DNA of 64,000 bases from positions 290,390-354,389 of the forward strand of contig SNVD02009124.1 in NCBI GenBank assembly GCA_013180625.2. The letters are read 5' to 3'. The notes beneath the pieces were generated by a model, which worked only from the letters and a program-made list of their open reading frames with translations, had not been told where the DNA came from and did no database searches. Of the stretch, positions 1-11,480 are shown one piece after another (position 1 is the first letter of the stretch; each line of letters begins with the position of its first letter). Origin of the DNA: Boswellia sacra (lineage: Eukaryota; Streptophyta; Magnoliopsida; Sapindales; Burseraceae). Both the position numbers and the translations under genes were made by a program.

Positions 1-645
1 ATATATTTGTTTTTTGGAGCATTAATTGTTTTAATTTAATTTTAAAATAAATTGTAATAATTTTTAATTAAGAACAAACATTATATTATTTTAAAATAAA
101 ATTTTATTTGAGATTTTTAATTTCTTAATTTTTATCAAAAAATTAAATAATGTTATTTTCATTATTTTGAAATTATAAAATAATTTTATTTACTTCATAC
201 AATTTCCATGTTTAAAATTTTACTTTTCTATAATTTAATATTAAAAACTTCGTTATCTTCATATAGAAAATAATATTAATTTTATTTGAAAATCAAATTA
301 TTTTTTAATTTTATATTGAAACACAAAATTATATTATTTAATTATTATTTTGATATTTTTAACTTCTTTATTTTATTGAAATTGAAAATATTATATTAAC
401 ATATATAAAAGAGAAGATGAAAAGATAGTGGCAAATGTAAGAGGGAAAAGGGAAAGATTGCATATTTACATACTTATCACACTTTTAAAAATGTGATAAA
501 TATGTAATTAAATAAGACGAAAAGTGACAAATAAGATGAATAGACATGTTTGACTTCCAAACCAGTGTTATATTTCTCACTTTTTTAAAAAACCGCCAAA
601 TAAAAAAATTGTAAAGTGACAAATATGTGAAAAATTCTTGTAGTG
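1..645. mobile_element. Terminal part of a CACTA (EnSpm) transposon
   Basis: Read leftward from 645, the sequence starts CACTACAAGAATTTTTC, the standard CACTA-type terminus. Short subterminal repeats of the form AAAGTGACAAAT recur at about 520-535 and 612-624, in keeping with CACTA subterminal repeat regions. The body would lie to the left and leave the window. It cuts into the Copia relic that starts at 646. No coding sequence is visible; positions 1-420 are simply very AT-rich. The other terminus is not in view, so the size and autonomy of the element are unknown. Confidence 0.6.
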
Positions 646-891
646 TTGGTGAATCCTTACTTGACTTTTGTGAAGTGTCTGACCTTGGTGAAGATTCTGA
701 TCAAGAAGCTTTCACAAAGGTTGTTTTTGAAATGGATGGTTGGTTGTAAGCCTTAAATCCCGATCCATGTTTGTTGGTGCTAATTCTCTATTGGACTAGA
801 CTTTCATCAAGCATTTTGGGTCCTTTTGACAGATACTGAATGGTAGCTTCATGTTCCTTTATGAAATCTATTTTCTTCATCAGTTAAATTT

Positions 892-2200
892 TCAGCATTT
901 CAATTTTCTCATTAAGTTCAGACACTTTGTCTTCCAATAACACTCTTTCACAAGTGACAATCTCAACTTCTCGCATAAACTCATGAATTCTCCTCTCATG
1001 ACCTTTATTCTTTTCAACTTCATTTTTCCAGGCATGATGAAGATCATTGTATGCATCTTGCAATTTTTTATAATAGTTAAGAACACTAAGAGAATCTGTA
1101 TCTGCACCGCTAGTTTCTACTATACTTGATTACCTTATTCATAACTCCCTTTCCTTTGTCTGACATCGATGCAACAAAATCAATGAATTCATTTGGTTGT
1201 TCTTGTTCATCTAAATTGTTGTCAAAATCTCGGTTACTTTACGTAGCATTAAACACTTTGCCTTTCTTTTTCAGATTTACACATTTAGACTTGATATGCA
1301 CGTAGCCTGAGCATTCAAAACATTGAACCTGAGTTTTCTTTTTTGATTCCTTATTAAACCTCTTAAAGTCAATTGCATTTTTCTCCACTTTATGTTCCTT
1401 GAATTGATTTTTCTTCTTGGAATTCTTCTTAAGGAACTTTTTGAAGTTTCTTACCATAAGAGCAACCTGTTGATCATCTGTACTTTTTGCAATGTCATTA
1501 GCTTCTTCAGACTTTGATGATGAGGTTGCTAGAGTAATGGACTTGTTCTTCTTGATTGGAATGAAACTCATCTCAAAGGTTTGCAACGAACCCAAAAGCG
1601 CATATCCACATTGTATCAAGATTATGTGTGTTAGTGATGATTGTTGCTTTGGACTAAAATTTTTTTAGCAATATCTAAGTATCTTAGCTACAACTTCAGC
1701 ATCACTATAAATCTTTCCGATCAAAGCTACAACACTAGTTATCTCATAAAGTCTTGAATAGAATTCTGACATAGTCTTATTTTCTTGCATTTTAATCTTT
1801 TCAAATTGAGAAGCAAGCATCAAAATTTTTGTATGTTTAAGGGAAGTAGTACCTACATATTTGTTTTCAAGTCTTTTCTAAGCATCTTTGGCTGACTTAC
1901 ATGAAGAAATAGGACTGAATACCTTTGGATTGACTGTGATAAAGAAAGCATGCATAGCTTTGGAATTCCATTGAGCTTCATCATAATCTTGTTGATCCCG
2001 TGCAAATTCTTCTTTAACAACACGTTCTCCATCTTGATTAACATAAGTTGGTAAACTCCATCCATAAAGATCTGTCTTCTAGACTCTCTCATCAATAGCC
2101 TTAAAAAAGTATACATCTTTGCCTTTCAATATCTATAATTGCCTTTATAGATAAGTGGTGGATGTGAAATTGAACCTTCGTGCTTATAAAAGTCCATAGC
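892..2200 (-). pseudogene. Decayed Copia gag with zinc knuckle
   Basis: Gag is the capsid/nucleocapsid polyprotein of the retrotransposon. Three pieces in different frames cover it: a UBN2-type capsid segment (about 1853-2116), a segment with the motif GSLQTFEMS and a Lys-rich stretch ending in a zinc knuckle CFECSGYVHIKSKC (CX2CX4HX4C; 1239-1619), and a downstream coiled region (892-1107). The frames do not join, so there are several frameshifts and stops. No function is expected. Confidence 0.7.
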
Positions 2201-2240
2201 TTCAAGGATAAACATGATTACACTAGTATATAAGTGTTTT

Positions 2241-2252
2241 GCTCTGATGCCA
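2241..2252 (-). other. Primer-binding site of the Copia relic
   Basis: The minus strand reads TGGCATCAGAGC, one mismatch from TGGTATCAGAGC, the site complementary to the 3' end of initiator tRNA-Met used by plant Copia elements. It lies two bases inside the LTR edge at 2255, which fixes element orientation as minus. Confidence 0.7.
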
Positions 2253-2254
2253 AT

Positions 2255-3091
2255 TGTAAATTCTAAAGTGGTGAACTCAGCTATATCTTACACAACCAAA
2301 GTTGTTATAACAATTATAACATATGTAAAAAGAAATTGCAAAGAGGAATTTTTATGTGATTCAACTCAAACAAGCCTACATCCGTAGATAACAAAGCTAC
2401 AATTCACTATATTGTTCGTGTTGAAAAGGCCTAGGACTTTACAGTTGAAGAATGCACTCTTTTCTGACACTTAACTATCCAATATAAACCATGCTCTCTC
2501 TCTAAGAACTTCAACCCTAGCAAACCAGCTTATTAAATCCTTGTTCCACTTCACACCTAACAATCTGAGTCCTGCTCAAATTGTTATACAATGTCCCAAT
2601 GAGATAATCAATCCCTATTGATTATCCATACTCATAACAAGTGATAAACCTAAATAAAATCGCAAGCTAATAAAGAGTATTATTCAATATAGCTTGCACA
2701 TAAAAGACCTACTACTAAAAATAAAGCTCCTTTCTATCCCTTCACATCCAATAAGCAAGCAGTCCTTATTGCATAAGGATTCTTCAAGTTATTATTATAT
2801 CATCCAAATATCTTGCATATCTTGAAGTCTAGGAAAGATAAATCATGTTAGGATAAACAACAATGGATCATGATCATAAGATTTTCTAATTCTAGTAAAA
2901 ATAAAACACTTTCTAAACTTGAAAGAATATCGTAGAAATATTTTGCAATTAAGATTTTCCTAACTAACTCATTAAAAACCTAAAAGCAAATAATAAAATA
3001 TCAAGATATTTATTTTCTCCAAAATGCTAACAAAGCAATGCCAGTGCCACATGGATGAACACGTGGTAGACCTCATGACATTATTCTAACA
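2255..3091 (-). repeat. 5' LTR of the Copia relic
   Basis: The segment runs TG...CA on either strand (minus-strand start TGTTAGAATAATG) and directly abuts the primer-binding site. It is about 837 bp. There is no second copy in the window to confirm the edges; the outer edge rests on the TGTTAG start that is common in plant Copia LTRs. Confidence 0.6.
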
Positions 3092-4781
3092 ATATATTTG
3101 ATAATTTCATAAATTAAAAATTAAAAATTAAAAAGTTAATAAAATAATACTATTTTTAAAATTAAATAATCCTCGATCTAAGTTAATTTACTTAAAATCT
3201 CGTATAATATTTTATTGATTTTATTTTATCATACTTTCTTATCAAAAACATTCTCATTAAAAAAAAGAAATATATCCAACACGATTCTCTATCCTTCATT
3301 TTTGAAAACCCATATAAAAATATCTTTATTTTCATTCTAATATAAAAATTTCTAAAACAAAAATACAAGATTCATAGTCAAATGAATCTTAAGTTTCTTG
3401 GGCTTTTAAATCAAATCTTAAGATGATATCTATTTACCCTAAAGTATTGTTATTTAAGCCAGACAAAAACTCTCACTAAACCCCTTTTTAATTAAAATTT
3501 ATATATATACATATATTGTATATTTGAAAAGTACTCTTTCTAAGAGTTTAAAACGTATACATGAACCTAAAAATCATTTAGGAAAACTTACTTTTAGATT
3601 AATATTTATCAATGTTGAGGACAATTCATTTCTTATCAATTAAAACTACAAAATATTGCTCTACAAGCACACAACCCAGAAGCTTCGCTCTTTTCCCATC
3701 TGAAAGTCTTCTTCTCTTCATCAAAAAAAACGCTAAAGAGATTCTCAAAAGATATCCCTACGGGATAGGAGCTAGTTGTCCATCTTGCGTGTCTTTATCC
3801 TCTTCCTTGGTTCTTCATCATCTTGAGGCAATTTGAGGAAAAAGTCCAAAAATCGTCAAACAAAATTAAAAAACTCCCAACTGTAAATATGAAAAAAAAA
3901 TCCTAATTTCTTTGTACTTTGGATTGTTACTCTTAAATGCAATTTTCCCCTAAAATATATATATTTTTTTTATAACTGATTTTACATGATTTCAATTTTT
4001 GATTTGATAAAGAACGAATCTATAGAGATTTTCAAATGTAAATCATTTCATTAATTTTTCATAAAATACCAAATAAAAAAATTATAAATCAGTGAGTTAG
4101 TTATGATATGACCGGAAGTGAGAGAAAAAAATATTTAATGTCTTTTCTCTGCAATTTTTATTTAAAGATCTTTTTCATTAAGAAAACAAATTAGTAAATG
4201 GGGCTTAGACAAACTTTTTGTTTTGGGTTTACTTAAAAATGCAAAACTCATGATCCACTGCCATGACAATCAGCCCTCGCATACAAAACATACTTTGTGC
4301 TTATTAAATTACAATTTTACCCCTTAATTTAATTTATGTTCCTAGCATACCATTTTAGATGGTTAACTTTTTTCCTTTTTTTTTTGTTGTGTTTGCTATT
4401 GAATTTTTAACTCCAAACTATTAAACATTATTTTCTTATTTTTAGTTATGGAAATGATGCTTTATTTTTTCTTGGACACCGCAAAGTTGATAATCTTTAA
4501 AAAAGTACATCAACTAATTATAAAATGGTTATTAATTTGAAAACTAGTAATCAATGTAAGTCCCTAACGATTAGAAAACTTTTAAGATCTGTCAAATTTT
4601 TCAAACTATCAAAAAAATCACAAAGAAATTGTCGAGAAAATATTTTTGCTAGCAGTATATATTAATCCAACAGGTCATGAAGTTCACATATACAACAATA
4701 CAAATGGAAAATATTTATTAATTCCGAAATAAAAAAAGTATCTTACATTGAAGTTCATCAGGTATAAGGGAAAACAACACT
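3092..4781. other. AT-rich intergenic region, no gene seen
   Basis: No convincing gene is visible. An open frame at 3612-3836 (74 codons) has no recognisable domain and low-complexity serine/leucine content. The right part should include the 3' untranslated and downstream sequence of the ankyrin/PGG gene on the minus strand, but I cannot place a poly(A) site. Confidence 0.4.
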
Positions 4782-5405
4782 CTAATTGCCTTTTCTAGTG
4801 GTCATTTGGCAAAAGCTAGCCTTTTTGCCAAATGATGATTGTAAAATGTCAAACACAAGGCGACACTGTAAGTAAAGGAACAAAATGACTGACACGCCTC
4901 CAAGTACACTAATAAGAATAGGGATCGATAAATATGATGTTTTAAGGTGGGTATAAGACAAGAAAAAGTTTAAACTAAAAGATATCATCATGGCTGTTAT
5001 TGATAGGAAGAGCGAAAGTAGTCCAAACATCAACTTCAGGGGTAACGATCTGAGAAAATCGTTCTCTTCATAGCGAGATGTAAGGATAGACAAAAAGAAT
5101 AGTATTGAAATTGAAGCAGAGGTTAGCGTGATTGCATCTGCCACGGTAAAACTACTAAACACAGTGCTTTTCACATGCCTAGGTTTCCCGTCGTCATCGT
5201 AATCACCTGGTACAGTGAACGCCGCTGCAAAAACCACACTAGCAATGATTGTGGCAACGAGCATGGATGATTCTGCTGTCTTCTTCATCCACTCTTCTCC
5301 TCTTTTCTTTTACTCTTTATGCTCCTTGGTGAATACCTCCCGAGGTGTAAGGTCATCTGAATTTCTCATTTCTGTATATGAAGGCATTATGAGCGATTCA
5401 ACCTC
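4782..5405 (-). CDS. Exon 5: PGG domain with four predicted membrane helices
   Basis: The exon begins after the acceptor TGTAG with EVESLIMPSYTEM, a family-typical sequence. The TAA follows the residues FTKEHKE. Beyond the stop the frame continues with GEEWMKKTAESSMLVATIIA and then helices around residues 8-25, 50-70, 85-110 and 120-145 of the distal open frame, ending at the stop at 4782. The motif FTVPGDYDDDGKP corresponds to the P-G-G signature that names the domain. The stretch after the stop remains fully open, which argues that the stop is recent. Confidence 0.8.
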
Positions 5406-5731
5406 CTACAGGCAGTAATGTATAAATGAAACATTATAAATATAAGTCAATAAAGTAAATTATTGAATGGAAGTTGGTATCTTAATTTTTAACGAAGAAT
5501 TTGCATCTATTTTCGTAAGTTATTAACATTTTAATATAGATTTTGTTTTCTATTTAGAATTTCGCCATAAGTAAAAGATAAGCAATTTGCCTCATAATGA
5601 AGAATGAAGAGTTCCCACATAATAAATTACAATCAAGAAATATTATGCGGAAATTGAGTTCAAGTCTTAAAAAATATATTGGACCAAAAATAATTAAAAA
5701 AAAAAACTACTGAAGAAATGGAAGTTTTCAC

Positions 5732-6174
5732 CTTAAAGGTCTTTAATTCTTGCTGCATTTGTAGAGCCGCACCTGGCACCTTACTGATTGCTGTTGGATT
5801 ATCCAAGTATTTTCCAGCTAGATGCAATAAATTATTTTCGTTAACATCTGTAAGAGATGTTACAAAATGCTTATCAAAATCGTCTAAAATATTTATGAGA
5901 TTAAATATAGCGGCATGACGGTGCAAAAGAGCAATATGAAATATGGTTCGACCATCATCGTCCAATATACGAATCATATCAGGATAAATTTTAATCAATT
6001 CTTTCAAAAATTCGGCGTTTCCTAGTCTTGCTGCATCAAAAATGTTTTGTTTTATATCAGCCTTGTAACTGTACGTCCCATTATTCTCGCTTTCCGCTTC
6101 TTTTATTATTTTCCAAAGACATTTGAGCAGTTCTACTATTGCCGAGTCAGCTTCCGGATTGGTCAATTTCTTTC
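5732..6174 (-). CDS. Exon 4: ankyrin repeats of the PGG protein
   Basis: Bounded by acceptor TTTCAG|GAAAG and donor TTTAAG|GTGAAA. It enters in phase 1 (leftover G of exon 3 gives Gly) and leaves in phase 0, joining exon 5 as LKTFK|EVESL. It carries NIFDAARLGNAEFLKELI, GRTIFHIALLHRH and NNLLHLAGKYLD ankyrin helices. The intron to exon 5 is 326 bp. Confidence 0.85.
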
Positions 6175-6832
6175 CTGAAACGTGCAAGAAACGAAGCTGT
6201 CACAAGTGCACACGTTTAAATAAAACTTCCTTCAAACAGCTAGTGCTCACAGTCACAAGCGCATTGTGACTTTTGAGCAAGACTGGCCACTTCCATATTC
6301 TGACCAACTTTTTTTTAGGAAATTCTGTTTTCTTATTCTTGTTTGTCTATATATAGGATCTATTTACATGGAGGCACACCCATATGATGATCTGCTACTT
6401 GAGGCAATCATCAGAGAAGACAGCTTTAGATATGAGCTTGTGTATGTCTACAGTGATATAAAATAATTGTAGACATATATAATCATGTAAATATGTCAAG
6501 TGTTACTTGTTCATTAAGAGCGACTTGCAAAATTTCGATACCACTTTTAATGAGAGTAATATTATACCCCTAACTCATTTAGAACTTTTTTTTTTTGAAC
6601 TTAACTTGACAGAATATTGGTGGATGAATAATTATCATATTATATAATTTAACCTCTTTTGTTCATTTTAAATTTTTACTCGTCCAATAAAATTATGCTA
6701 ACTCTCGATTGTAAGAAAAATTAGTTATAGATGAGTTATAAATGTAACACTACTCATTCTAAAAGTCTGTGAATAGTGTTTGGTTTGATAATTAACAATT
6801 ATATTGGATACTGGATATGTCTACATACATAC

Positions 6833-6952
6833 CTGATGTGCTGGTGAACGCAGAAGGATTTTTGGCCAGCATATGCAAGGCCGTCTCCTGAAGTTCGCCA
6901 TATTTAACCACAGCTAGCCCTTTATCTCGATCTAGCAACTTCACAGCGAGAT
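6833..6952 (-). CDS. Exon 3: short ankyrin exon
   Basis: Bounded by acceptor AACTAG|ATCTC and donor ACATCAG|GTATG. With the final G of exon 2 it starts DLAVKLLDRDKGLAV and continues with ETALHMLAKNPSAF, a standard repeat. It has no start codon of its own and is recognised only from phase and splice sites on both sides. Confidence 0.8.
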
Positions 6953-7464
6953 CTAGTTTCACCCAAGTATTAAAGGCAGAGTAGTAGAAAGCTAATTAGT
7001 ACAAACAGATGTGCAATGTTCAGCATTTTAAAAGATTCCATTTTCTAAATAACAAATCTAAACTTTTCAGAGAACATATGCATGTAGCACGGCTTTCAAG
7101 TAGACAAATATAAATTGTTTCGACATATAATGTGATTAGAAAAATAAATGAGGCCGTGGTATTTACGTTGTCAATTTACTAATTTATGGGTATTGTATTC
7201 CAAATTGAAGTAAAATTTTTATGGAATAAAATCATATATTTAAGTATACAGATGCAGTATCAAGGGAAATTCTTGTATAAGATGGCACACCACATTTTCC
7301 ATATGTCTGTCCAATAAAATTTTATTGTCTGCAGTCTTTTAAACAATAACTAACCATGATATAAACAAATAATATGGTACATTCATTCCTCAAGAATTTT
7401 TCACCCTATCAAAAATAAATTATGAAAACAATATAGCACCAATTTAATTTAAATATGTACATAC

Positions 7465-7993
7465 CGTATAAATTATAACGAATGCTTGCATAGAATATAT
7501 GATCCAAGTCCTCAACTTCCGAATCTGCTTCATATCCTCCATATAAAAATGTTGTCATATCCCTTTGTCCAAACAAAGCGGCTAGGTATAGTGGTGTCAT
7601 ACCTCTACCGCCACGGTTTCCCAGCAGATGTGGATCCTTTTCCAACATCTTTTGAGCAATATCTATAGCGCCAAAAATAGCGGCCACACAAAAGGCATTG
7701 TTCATTTGAGAGTCTGGAACTCGTAGGTCCTGTCTCTCAATTTCAACTTCATCCAAAATCACCTCTACAAGGCGAGTTTGTTTTGCTCCCGCTGCTATAT
7801 GAAGAACAGTTTCACCTCTCTCTGTGATAGGAAAAGTAAATAGCAGTGATCGACCTTGATCATCATTCCTTCGGAAAAACCTTCTGGCTGTTTCCACTTC
7901 TCCGTTTTTTGCAGCCTCACGAAGTAGCAAACATTCATCCAGGGAAAACTTTCCCTCTTCAAAGCAATAACGTAACTTGGTTAAATATATCAC
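7465..7993 (-). CDS. Exon 2: N-terminal ankyrin repeats
   Basis: Starts after the acceptor TTCTAAG and ends at donor TATACG|GTATG in phase 1. It encodes LLLREAAKNGEVETARRFF, GETVLHIAAGAKQTRLVEVI and GMTPLYLAALFGQRDM, three ankyrin helices typical of the family's first repeat block. The family member's usual acidic/variable leader precedes this block. Confidence 0.8.
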
Positions 7994-8370
7994 CTTAGAA
8001 GGACATATTCTTTAATTTTTATCCGTAAAGAGTCCATTAATTGTTAAATATTACAACTTAGCTGTGCACAAATTTAATTGATATTGTTAATTAAATATTA
8101 AAAATCTTAGTTTTAGAATTTTGTCCAAAACACAAATTTGTCTGTCCAATGTGTGTAAAGTTTATGAGTTTGGATAACTTAAATTTGTGACTTAGATTTA
8201 GAAACAACTAATATTCATTTGTCTACTTCAATTCAAGGGTTTAAAGAATTTGCAACAAAAAACTAAAAAAAAAAAAAACCTTATGACATCCTTCTCTCAA
8301 CCATTAGATTAACAAATATTATATTTAATTGAATTAATGACTCTCAGTAATAATAACCGCGTTATTGTAA

Positions 8371-8668
8371 CTTGATATAGCTCACCAGCTGGATTTTGGG
8401 CTTGAGAATTTTCCACTGGTGGAATTTCAGGTTCAGGATTCTTCACTGGTAGCTGAATTTCAGGTATTTGGGGATTTTCCGTGGGCTGTGGATTTTCCAC
8501 CGCCTGCATTTCGGGCTGAGGATTTTCCACTGGCTGCATTTCGGGTTGAGAATTTTCCACTTGATGAATTTCTGCACAAGCAATTTCGTCTGGCTGAACT
8601 TTCGGGTTCGGAAAATCAATATGAATTTCCCCGTCTAGAATGGGAATCCGAAAGTCTTCTTCTGCCAT
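8371..8668 (-). CDS. Exon 1: start codon and PQPE-type repeat leader
   Basis: Starts MAEEDFRIPILDGEIHIDFP and then carries a short tandem repeat of the form VENPQPEMQ (about residues 36-75), a low-complexity leader not seen in every family member. A strong donor GTGAGC at 8385 would end the exon in phase 1, while the next exon needs phase 0; the weaker CAA|GTTACA at 8370 keeps the frame. The ATG is the first in this frame and context. Confidence 0.65.
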
Positions 8669-9183
8669 CTATCCAGAATAATTTTGTTTCTTTTAATTAG
8701 TATAGTACATGGAAGTACATTTCTAAGGATATATGAAGCAAAAGTAAACAATAAACCTTAACTGAGTCTCCATGCGTGAAGGCAAATCAATTGAATTCAA
8801 TTAGTGATAAAGGAAAGCATAATAGAAATAACCATTATAGATTTTCAACAACTTAATTAAAACCTGCAGAAAAACAATTGAGTGAGATATGTATCTATAT
8901 GTGTCCGGTCTTCTTATCAATATTTGATCTTCCGAACAAAATTTGATGTTTTCTTTGTCAAAAGGCGTGATAATACGAAACTGACTTTAACAATTCAATA
9001 GTACATGAAATACATAACATTAAGATAGTTGAGGAAATTAAACAATGAAAACGCATCAAATAACCATGTAAGAATTAAGTACTGAAACAGCGTAAAAAAG
9101 ATATCAATGCATATAAAATCAATGGGCCTACATATATTTTTTGTATGCATGCTAATTCATACCCACATGCATCTAAGAGTAAC

Positions 9184-9262
9184 CTGAACAATTACTCGAG
9201 CAAAAGTGTCGATTGGAAGCACAAAGCTCCAAGTTGAGTTCGTCACCAGTTGTATTCCACAT
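9184..9262 (-). other. Candidate non-coding 5' exon of the ankyrin gene (copy A)
   Basis: On the minus strand this segment ends in a possible donor TTCAG|GTTACT at 9183. It matches 11302-11380 at many positions (shared CTTTGTGCTTCCA/CTTTCTGCTTCCA and TGGTGA words). A duplicated exon-like block with a donor upstream of a gene suggests alternative 5' untranslated exons. There is no coding potential and no transcript data. Confidence 0.3.
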
Positions 9263-11301
9263 GACTAACGTTTAGACTACTATGTACTTCGCAAATAGTA
9301 TGGAAACGGAAGACCTAAGGGGGTGTTTGGTTGCATGAAAGGAAAAGACAAGGAAAAACAAAAGGGGGAAAACGAAAAAAAAATGAGGTAAAGAAAAGGG
9401 TTGGGGTATATTTCCTTCGTTTGGTTTGACAATAAAATTATATAGGGAAAAGAAAATTAATAGATTAATTAAACATAAACACCCTCAATATCAAAATATA
9501 TGATATTCAATGTTAAACATATATTGTTTAAAATAACTATTATTTGTTAAAAATTAGTAGCAAAATTTTTATTAATAATTTAAATAAATAATAAACAAAG
9601 AACATATATTAGATAATGTAGATATTGGTTGAAAAAAATAATTTAGTTTAAATTATTATATAATGAAAATTAAAAAATTGCAAAGTGGCAAATGCTGGCA
9701 ACCACCATAAGGAATGTGAATCATCACCACCCACTCTAGAGTGATTGTTTTTTGAGGGTCTCTCCATCCATTCAAGTTTCACAGCAAAAGACTATGGTTT
9801 GTTGCACACAGCGGATTATTATTTAGATCTGCCACAAAAGTTGTCGTTTGACGGAAAATGGTGACTCTTTTGCTGATGAAACCCACAAAAAGTGATAAAG
9901 TAGAGATTGCCGACCCCTATTAAGCCAGTGGTGATGCCGAACGCGTGAATGTGACAGCGGTCATTAGTGACACTAGTTGGAAACAATGTTTTAAAGATAT
10001 AAAATTTGCAATTAATTACGTATAAATAATTTAATCAATTATTTGAATAAGGTTAATTGTAGACACATAAAAATGTACAATATACTTTAGTAATTTAATA
10101 AATCATTCGTAAGAAGACCTAATTATCAAAGGTTAAAGAAATAGGATCGTTCGTATCCATTTTCCTTCCACTATAAATATTAAAATCGAACTTCAAGAAA
10201 AGGGATGCATGTGATGCAAGGACTGAGGCTTTCAAGGTTAATCTACTATACGTTGATGGACCGGTATATCATTTTTATCAAATTTGTATTAGTATATCAC
10301 GGTTGGTGCTAATCTCTTAAATACACCTCCATTTTTTTTTTTTTGTTTTACTAGAATAGTCAAATAATCATGCTCATAATTCTAAAGGTAAATTATATAA
10401 TTATAAAAATTAATACCTATATGCATTCACATGTTCAAAAATCAATTAAAGACAAAATTTTATTGAAAATTGATAAGAACATGATTTACATAGATATTTT
10501 TCGTTAGTAAATCATGTAGATTGTAAACAATTTTTTTAAGAAAAAATCATAGTATATTTTCATCTATTCAGATACTAGTATACTTAATTAAATATTCTAT
10601 TAATGGTTGTATGCATTACATTTTGAATTTAAACAAAGATAATTTTCTAAAAATATGTTGTTTTTAAATACTAAATAAGGGGTGTTCTTAGATGGAAAGG
10701 GCGCGCTGAAAGTAGCTGGCTCCAAAACATGCATCAAGAGTTTTTTTTTTTTTTTTTTTTGTTTTGTTTTTGGTGGGTTGGGGTGCCGGAGGGGAGTTCA
10801 TGTAAGCCCCACCCATACTTAAATAAGTAATTAAAGATAGACTCTTATAATAAGGTTGATGAAGTTTTAAACTCTTATCATTTTTCTCTTTCCTACTTTC
10901 GTGGATCCCTCGTCTCCAAAATTGGCATTCTTCTATTAAAAGAAAACCAAAACTCATCAAATAAATGCATATTATATAAATAAACGGAGACAACCATAAC
11001 AATAAAGATCATAAATGGGTATAAAATTAAAGCACATACATACACTTGATCTTTAATCTCATCTTTACCTAAGAATAATATCATAAAAATGTAATTTGTG
11101 GGGGAAGAAAATACATTAATAACGAGAAAATAAAATGAATCTTAACTAGTAATTCATAACTATCAAACTCCACATTTCAATAAAATCGTTAAAAATAAAA
11201 GTTAAGAGGAAATCGATAAAAAAAAAAAAAGAACATGATATATGCAGTAATTCATGCACAAATGTAACACTAATGACTCGCAGTAAGGCCTGAGCTATTA
11301 C

Positions 11302-11480
11302 CTGATGAACAGACACTCAAGCAGAAGTTGACTGGAAGCAGAAAGCTCTAAATGGAGATAATCACCAGATGTACCAAGCGCACAATGTAGAGAAGCGACT
11401 GTCCTAAGCTCTTAATGGAGATGATCACCAGATGGACCACGCAAGCAGTGTCGACAAGCAACCGAAAAGTCTACACCCAA
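11302..11480 (-). other. Candidate non-coding 5' exon of the ankyrin gene (copy B)
   Basis: Ends on the minus strand at a good donor, ATCAG|GTAATAG. It is related to copy A at 9184-9262 and has an internal duplication: two blocks containing AGCTCT(A/T)AATGGAGAT and ATCACCAGATG lie about 65 bp apart. It is 2.6 kb upstream of the coding start, a plausible distance for a plant leader intron. Inference only. Confidence 0.3.

Larger units (their letters stand above)
646..3091 (-). mobile_element. Truncated Copia LTR retrotransposon relic
   Basis: On the minus strand this reads 5' LTR (3091-2255), primer-binding site (2252-2241), then a decayed gag region down to 646, where a CACTA terminus cuts it off. 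The gag resembles that of the Copia fragment at 49649-52394, especially the GSLQ(T/K)(F/Y)E motif followed by a lysine-rich tail, so the two belong to related lineages (possibly Sirevirus-like). Protease, integrase, reverse transcriptase and the 3' LTR are absent. No target duplication can be checked because only one end survives. Confidence 0.75.
4782..8668 (-). pseudogene. Ankyrin-repeat PGG-domain membrane protein gene with internal stop
   Basis: This is an ACD6/ITN1-type family member: N-terminal ankyrin repeats and a C-terminal PGG domain with four membrane helices, in plants linked to defence and stress signalling at membranes. Five exons can be placed by GT/AG signals and matching phases: 8386-8668 (or to 8371), 7465-7993, 6833-6952, 5732-6174 and 4782-5405. 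Exons 2-5 join in frame. Ankyrin motifs such as GETVLHIAAGA, GMTPLYLAALFG, ETALHMLAKNP, GRTIFHIALLHRH and NNLLHLAGKYLDNP are clear. In the last exon a TAA at 5310-5312 falls in the linker just before the PGG domain, so translation would stop before the membrane part. No frameshift is seen elsewhere. The exon 1-2 junction is uncertain: the good GTGAGC donor at 8385 gives a phase mismatch with exon 2, whereas a weaker donor at 8370 fits. It may be a recent pseudogene or an allele encoding a soluble ankyrin protein. Confidence 0.85.

Noticed and set aside
3612..3836. Open frame of 74 codons on the plus strand
   Set aside because: No domain, biased composition and no supporting promoter or splice context; likely chance in AT-rich DNA.
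9319..9330. GGGGTGTTTGG sequence like the terminus of a small hAT or Harbinger element
   Set aside because: No reverse-complement partner or target duplication within a few kilobases.
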